Source: Cytophagales bacterium (GTDB taxonomy: Bacteria > Bacteroidota > Bacteroidia > Cytophagales > UBA9547). Taken from it: 9,372 bases of DNA. Shown here piece by piece: positions 5,945-9,372 of this stretch. Position numbers and translations under genes: made by a program. Within the stretch, counting starts at the first letter, position 1, and the number at the start of each line of letters is the position of its first letter. The stretch covers positions 1-9,372 of the forward strand of contig JANYCH010000227.1 in assembly GCA_025360395.1 (NCBI GenBank). Reading direction: 5' to 3'. The notes below the pieces were generated by a model. That model made no database searches, was not told the DNA's origin, and worked only from the letters and a program-made list of their open reading frames with translations.

Positions 5945-7903
5945 TTATTTAAAAACCCTGTTCAATTTTATTTCACTGACCGGCCTGATGATCATAGGAA
6001 CCTGTTCAACAGTTACCATACTTGAATCCAGACCAAACCATTTTTCTTCAGAATTAGCGTAATGCTTTACAAAAAAGTAAGCATCCATTACCAATTGCTC
6101 CGATACAGGCAGGTCATTTTCGAAGCTCAGGTATTTTTCAATTACCACAAACCGAAAATCTCCGGCTACATTTTTACGGTTCAATGAATCGTAACGGCTT
6201 GTAATATCAACCTCCTTGTTTTTAACAAGTTCCTCTACTGCTTTTCTGAAGAATAAATTTATCCTGTTTTCAACCCTAAACCCTAATTTAAAAGTTACCC
6301 TTATTACATCCTGCGGAACAAGTACATCCACTTTGTAATCCATAGTGTAAGGTTCGTCTGTCACATCTACGTGCACAAACCAGTATATATCAGCACGTTT
6401 AGGCTGTTTTTGTAGTATTGAATATATAATTTTTGATTCAATTTCATCTCCCCTGTTGGCACTTGTCATAAAAATAAGATTAGTGGCATATTTAGGAATG
6501 GAGTTATCCACGCTCAGTTCCTTCAAAACCTCATAATACTCTTCCAGTTTCACATATTCTGTAAGCCTGTTTTTGATTGAAGTTGCTTTATACCAAACCC
6601 ACATGATCATGAATATAGCAGAGCCTATTACCAAACTTACCCAGCCTCCATGAGTGAATTTGGTAAGGTTGGCTATTAAAAAAGACCCTTCAATGCTAAG
6701 GTAAATCAAGAGTAAGGATACCGCAACGAAAGTCGGGAACTTCTTAGATTTTACATAAAAATATAGTAGAAAAGTAGTCATCAACATAGTAAGTGTTACA
6801 GAAAGGCCATATGCAGCCTCCATGTGGGCGGACTCTTTAAAATACAAAACTACCCCTACGCAGCCCATTAACAGCACCCAGTTTACACTAGGTACATAAA
6901 GCTGGCCTTTATGCAATGTTGGGAACACTATTTTAACCCTGGGCCAGAGGCTGAGCCTTACAGCTTCGCTTATTAAAGTAAAAGAACCTGTTATCAGGGC
7001 CTGGCTGGCTATAATGGCAGCCATAGTCGCAATGACAATCCCCGGAATCAGGAACCATTCAGGCATAATGGCAAAAAATGTTTTGCTGCTTATTGTTTGC
7101 CCTTTTAAAGTAAGCAGGTACGCACCTTGACCAAAATAATTTAAAACCAGACAAGTTTTAACAAATATCCAGCTGATCCTGATGTTCTCCCTACCACAAT
7201 GTCCCAGGTCTGAATACAATGCTTCAGCTCCGGTAGTGCACAAAAATACCGCTCCCAGAAGCCAGAAACCTGATGGATAATTCCATAAAAGGTCAATTCC
7301 ATACATTGGGTTCAGAGCTTTGAATATTTCGGGAGACAGTACAATTTTGTTAAATCCCAGAACCGCAAGCATGCCAAACCATATAAACATGATTGGACCA
7401 AAAAACCACCCAACCTTTTTAGTTCCAAATCTTTGAACTAGAAAAAGCAGTATTAAAATCCCTATTACAATTGGAACGGTTTTGATTTCCGGATTATATA
7501 TCTTCAAACCCTCTACAGCCGATGAAATAGACAATGGGGGTGTAATGATACCATCGGCAAGCAATGCTGCCCCTCCTATCATTGCCGGAATTACCAGTCC
7601 TTTAAATTTCCTTCTTATTAAAGCATACAATGAAAAAATACCCCCTTCACCATTATTATCTGCCCTCAGTGCAAAAATCACATATTTGACCGTAGTCTGA
7701 AAAGTCAAAGTCCAGAAAATACAAGACAATGCACCCATTATCAGCATTTCATCAATAACAGACTTGCCTACAATGGCATCCATTACATACAATGGAGAGG
7801 TTCCGATATCTCCGTATATAATACCTAATGTCACTAATAAGCCCCCGGCTGAAAGCCGTTGCATATGGCCGAGTTTGTGATCTTTTCCTTGTATTATGGC
7901 CAT
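5945..7903 (-). CDS. kup: KUP/HAK/KT-family potassium uptake protein
   Basis: The 652-residue protein is a full-length Kup, a secondary K+ uptake system (probably K+/H+ symport) of the inner membrane. The first helix carries the signature GIIYGDIGTSPLY (27-39). ALRADNNGEGGIFSLYAL (78-95), ADGIITPPLS (116-125) and CTTGAEALYSDLGHCGR (222-238) are further family blocks. About 12 hydrophobic segments lie between residues 20 and 440. They are followed by a cytoplasmic C-terminal domain of roughly 200 residues (NLIFMTSANRGDEIESKIIYS and onward), which ends in KLNRVFK. The start is fixed by an in-frame TAA four codons upstream. The ATG lies one base after the pdxA stop, so translation is probably coupled and there is no room for a separate promoter outside pdxA. 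The function of the family is well established; kinetics and regulation cannot be read here. Confidence 0.95.
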   Translation of the reverse strand: MAIIQGKDHKLGHMQRLSAGGLLVTLGIIYGDIGTSPLYVMDAIVGKSVIDEMLIMGALSCIFWTLTFQTTVKYVIFALRADNNGEGGIFSLYALIRRKFKGLVIPAMIGGAALLADGIITPPLSISSAVEGLKIYNPEIKTVPIVIGILILLFLVQRFGTKKVGWFFGPIMFIWFGMLAVLGFNKIVLSPEIFKALNPMYGIDLLWNYPSGFWLLGAVFLCTTGAEALYSDLGHCGRENIRISWIFVKTCLVLNYFGQGAYLLTLKGQTISSKTFFAIMPEWFLIPGIVIATMAAIIASQALITGSFTLISEAVRLSLWPRVKIVFPTLHKGQLYVPSVNWVLLMGCVGVVLYFKESAHMEAAYGLSVTLTMLMTTFLLYFYVKSKKFPTFVAVSLLLIYLSIEGSFLIANLTKFTHGGWVSLVIGSAIFMIMWVWYKATSIKNRLTEYVKLEEYYEVLKELSVDNSIPKYATNLIFMTSANRGDEIESKIIYSILQKQPKRADIYWFVHVDVTDEPYTMDYKVDVLVPQDVIRVTFKLGFRVENRINLFFRKAVEELVKNKEVDITSRYDSLNRKNVAGDFRFVVIEKYLSFENDLPVSEQLVMDAYFFVKHYANSEEKWFGLDSSMVTVEQVPMIIRPVSEIKLNRVFK

Positions 7904-7904
7904 T

Positions 7905-8957
7905 TTAAGACATTACAGGTTCACCCTTTTTTGCTTTAATTAATTGTAATGCCAGGTATACTGCTTCCCTGAATGATGATTCATTTGCCATATTTTTACC
8001 AGCAATATCATAAGCAGTCCCATGGTCCGGACTAGTGCGAATTTTAGAAAACCCTGCTGAAAAATTAACACCGGTTTCAAAAGCAAAAGCCTTGAAGGGT
8101 ATTAAGCCCTGATCGTGGTACATGGCTAAAATTGCATCAAACTGTTTGTAAATTTTTTTTCCAAAAAACCCATCTGCAGGATATGGCCCAAATATCAATT
8201 TTCCTTTATCCCTCATCTCATTCAAAAGCGGGCTTATCACTTCCTTTTCTTCTCTTCCCAGCAAGCCATCTTCGCCAGCATGCGGGTTCAGTCCTAAAAC
8301 TGCAATTCGCGGCTTTTGAATAGCAAAATCATTCATCAGGCATTTTTCAAGTATCTGTAGCTTAGATTTTAACAATTCTTTGGTGAGTGTTTTACTAACT
8401 TCATTCAACGGGATATGGTCGGTAGCAACACCAAATTTTAAATTACCGCTTACGAAGGTCATCAGGTAATTTTTTTCACCAAAGGCATCAGCCAGATAAT
8501 CTGTATGGCCCATAAAGCGAAATTCATCGCTTTGCATATTATTTTTGTTGATAGGCGCTGTTATCAACGCCTCGATTTTTCCGGATTTTAAATCTTCTGT
8601 TGCCTTTTTCAAAGAAAGAAAAGCGGCCCTACCTGCCTGCTGGGTTTCTTTACCGGGTTCTATCTGAATTTCATCTTCCCAACAGTTTATCACATTTAAC
8701 CTGCGTATATGTTTTTCACCCAGGTCTTTTATAACATGATAGTGAAAGTCTTCAATATTGTATTGTTTTTTATAAAAATTCATTACCCTGCCTGAACCAT
8801 AAAGTACTGGGGTACAGAATTTAAAAATCCTGTTGTCCATGAAGGTTTTCATGATAATTTCAGGACCTACGCCATTATAATCCCCAATGCTTATCCCTAT
8901 AACAGGTTTGTCGGGATTGAATTTTTCCGCCTGTGCCTGATGTTCAATTCTATCCAT
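7905..8957 (-). CDS. pdxA: 4-hydroxythreonine-4-phosphate dehydrogenase
   Basis: The 350-residue enzyme (EC 1.1.1.262) oxidises 4-phosphohydroxy-L-threonine in the DXP-dependent pathway to pyridoxal phosphate. Together with PdxJ it forms pyridoxine 5'-phosphate. The N-terminus has the Bacteroidota version of the cofactor-region motif, SIGDYNGVGPE (23-33). Substrate residues lie in GHTDYL (His151, Thr152). The three metal-binding histidines are visible as His181 (TDHIPL), His226 (GLNPHAGED) and His281 (AMYHDQG). Lys289, Asn298 and Arg307 (KIRTSPDHGTA) complete the active site by analogy with E. coli PdxA. All expected residues are present, so the enzyme should be active as a cytosolic homodimer. 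It starts 32 bases after the aminopeptidase stop and ends one base before kup. This family also contains PdxA2-like paralogues with other substrates, but the conserved residues and ordinary context favour true PdxA. Confidence 0.95.
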   Translation of the reverse strand: MDRIEHQAQAEKFNPDKPVIGISIGDYNGVGPEIIMKTFMDNRIFKFCTPVLYGSGRVMNFYKKQYNIEDFHYHVIKDLGEKHIRRLNVINCWEDEIQIEPGKETQQAGRAAFLSLKKATEDLKSGKIEALITAPINKNNMQSDEFRFMGHTDYLADAFGEKNYLMTFVSGNLKFGVATDHIPLNEVSKTLTKELLKSKLQILEKCLMNDFAIQKPRIAVLGLNPHAGEDGLLGREEKEVISPLLNEMRDKGKLIFGPYPADGFFGKKIYKQFDAILAMYHDQGLIPFKAFAFETGVNFSAGFSKIRTSPDHGTAYDIAGKNMANESSFREAVYLALQLIKAKKGEPVMS

Positions 8958-8989
8958 TCAAAAACGATTTAAACTTAAAGTCAAAATTA

Positions 8990-9372
8990 CTAAAAAGAAT
9001 ACTTTTTGATAAACCTGTAAAGAAGCCTGATACCTACGCCTGTTCCGCCCTTCCCTCTGTAACTATCCTTTTGGTGCATAAATGCCATGGCAGCAATGTC
9101 TAAATGGATCCAGGGGCATTTAACGAACTTTTCCAGAAATTTTCCAGCTACGATGGCCCCTGAATCTGCACCTCCAATATTCTTTATATCTGCAATGTCA
9201 GAATCAAGGTACTTGGAATATTCATCCCATAAAGGAAATTCTACCAACCTTTCATGAACATATTGCGAAGCCTCTTCAAGGTTTTCTTTTATTTCTTTTG
9301 AGGCAGTTCCCATGTAAACTATCCCTTTATTACCAATAGCGGCAACTGCACTTCCTGTTAAAGTGGCTATGT
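8990..9372 (-). CDS. Leucyl aminopeptidase family M17, C-terminal part (5' end outside window)
   Basis: An open frame enters at the right edge (first complete codon at 9368-9370) and ends at a TAG at 8990-8992, giving the last 126 residues. The visible sequence begins IATLTGSAVAAIGNKG, the M17 block that directly follows the catalytic NTDAEGR motif, which must lie just beyond the edge. LVEFPLWDEYSKYLDSD, then NIGGADSGAIVAGKFLEKFV, WIHLDIA and GGTGVGIRLLYRFI follow in the family order. M17 enzymes are cytosolic hexameric dinuclear-metal aminopeptidases that remove N-terminal residues during peptide turnover. An internal Met near 9313 is not the real start, because conserved family sequence continues upstream. 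The gene leads the minus-strand run into pdxA and kup. The metal ligands and active-site Lys/Arg cannot be checked from this fragment. Confidence 0.92.
   Translation of the reverse strand, partial: IATLTGSAVAAIGNKGIVYMGTASKEIKENLEEASQYVHERLVEFPLWDEYSKYLDSDIADIKNIGGADSGAIVAGKFLEKFVKCPWIHLDIAAMAFMHQKDSYRGKGGTGVGIRLLYRFIKKYSF

Noticed and set aside
8990..9313. A possible complete 107-residue protein starting at the Met codon ending at 9313
   Set aside because: Conserved M17 sequence (IATLTG...) continues upstream in the same frame to the window edge, so this is the C-terminal end of a longer aminopeptidase.

Overview
The window reads as a chromosomal segment from a member of the Bacteroidota. 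The phylum is an inference. It rests on the A/T-rich composition, A-rich leaders without clear Shine-Dalgarno sites, and phylum-typical protein details such as the PdxA N-terminal motif SIGDYNGVGPE and DUF421 proteins ending in a zinc ribbon. I see no insertion sequence, integrase, tRNA, rRNA, CRISPR array or phage gene. Coding density is high, and no gene-free stretch exceeds 160 bases.

Layout, left to right. (1) 1-3211, minus strand: a two-gene alpha-glucan/trehalose unit. treZ (malto-oligosyltrehalose trehalohydrolase, GH13) is followed after three bases by a GH57 glycosidase of the DUF3536 type, which runs off the left edge. (2) 3212-3369: a divergent promoter spacer. (3) 3370-4796, plus strand: a tandem pair of DUF421 (YetF-like) membrane proteins, both ending in a four-cysteine zinc ribbon. 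(4) 4855-4888: a strong hairpin between convergent transcripts. (5) 4898-5086, minus strand: a small YtxH-like membrane-anchored protein. (6) 5087-5169: a divergent spacer carrying a perfect 8-bp inverted repeat. (7) 5170-5943, plus strand: a YafV-type omega-amidase of the nitrilase superfamily. (8) 5945-9372, minus strand: a run of leucyl aminopeptidase (M17, cut by the right edge), pdxA (vitamin B6 synthesis) and kup (potassium uptake), with gaps of 32 and 1 bases.

How the genes may fit together. TreZ releases trehalose from maltooligosyl-trehalose, and the GH57 enzyme probably processes the same alpha-glucan pool. Trehalose is a compatible solute and Kup imports K+, the primary osmolyte. 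YtxH-like and DUF421 proteins are often stress-linked. A mild osmotic or general-stress theme is therefore possible, but no shared regulatory site was found and the grouping is only suggestive. The omega-amidase, aminopeptidase and PdxA are housekeeping nitrogen and cofactor metabolism.

Most of the window is ordinary. The least explained items are the paired DUF421/zinc-ribbon proteins, a short reading frame that overlaps the treZ start codon by four bases, and the inverted repeat at 5121-5150. I did not find a clearly new multi-gene system.
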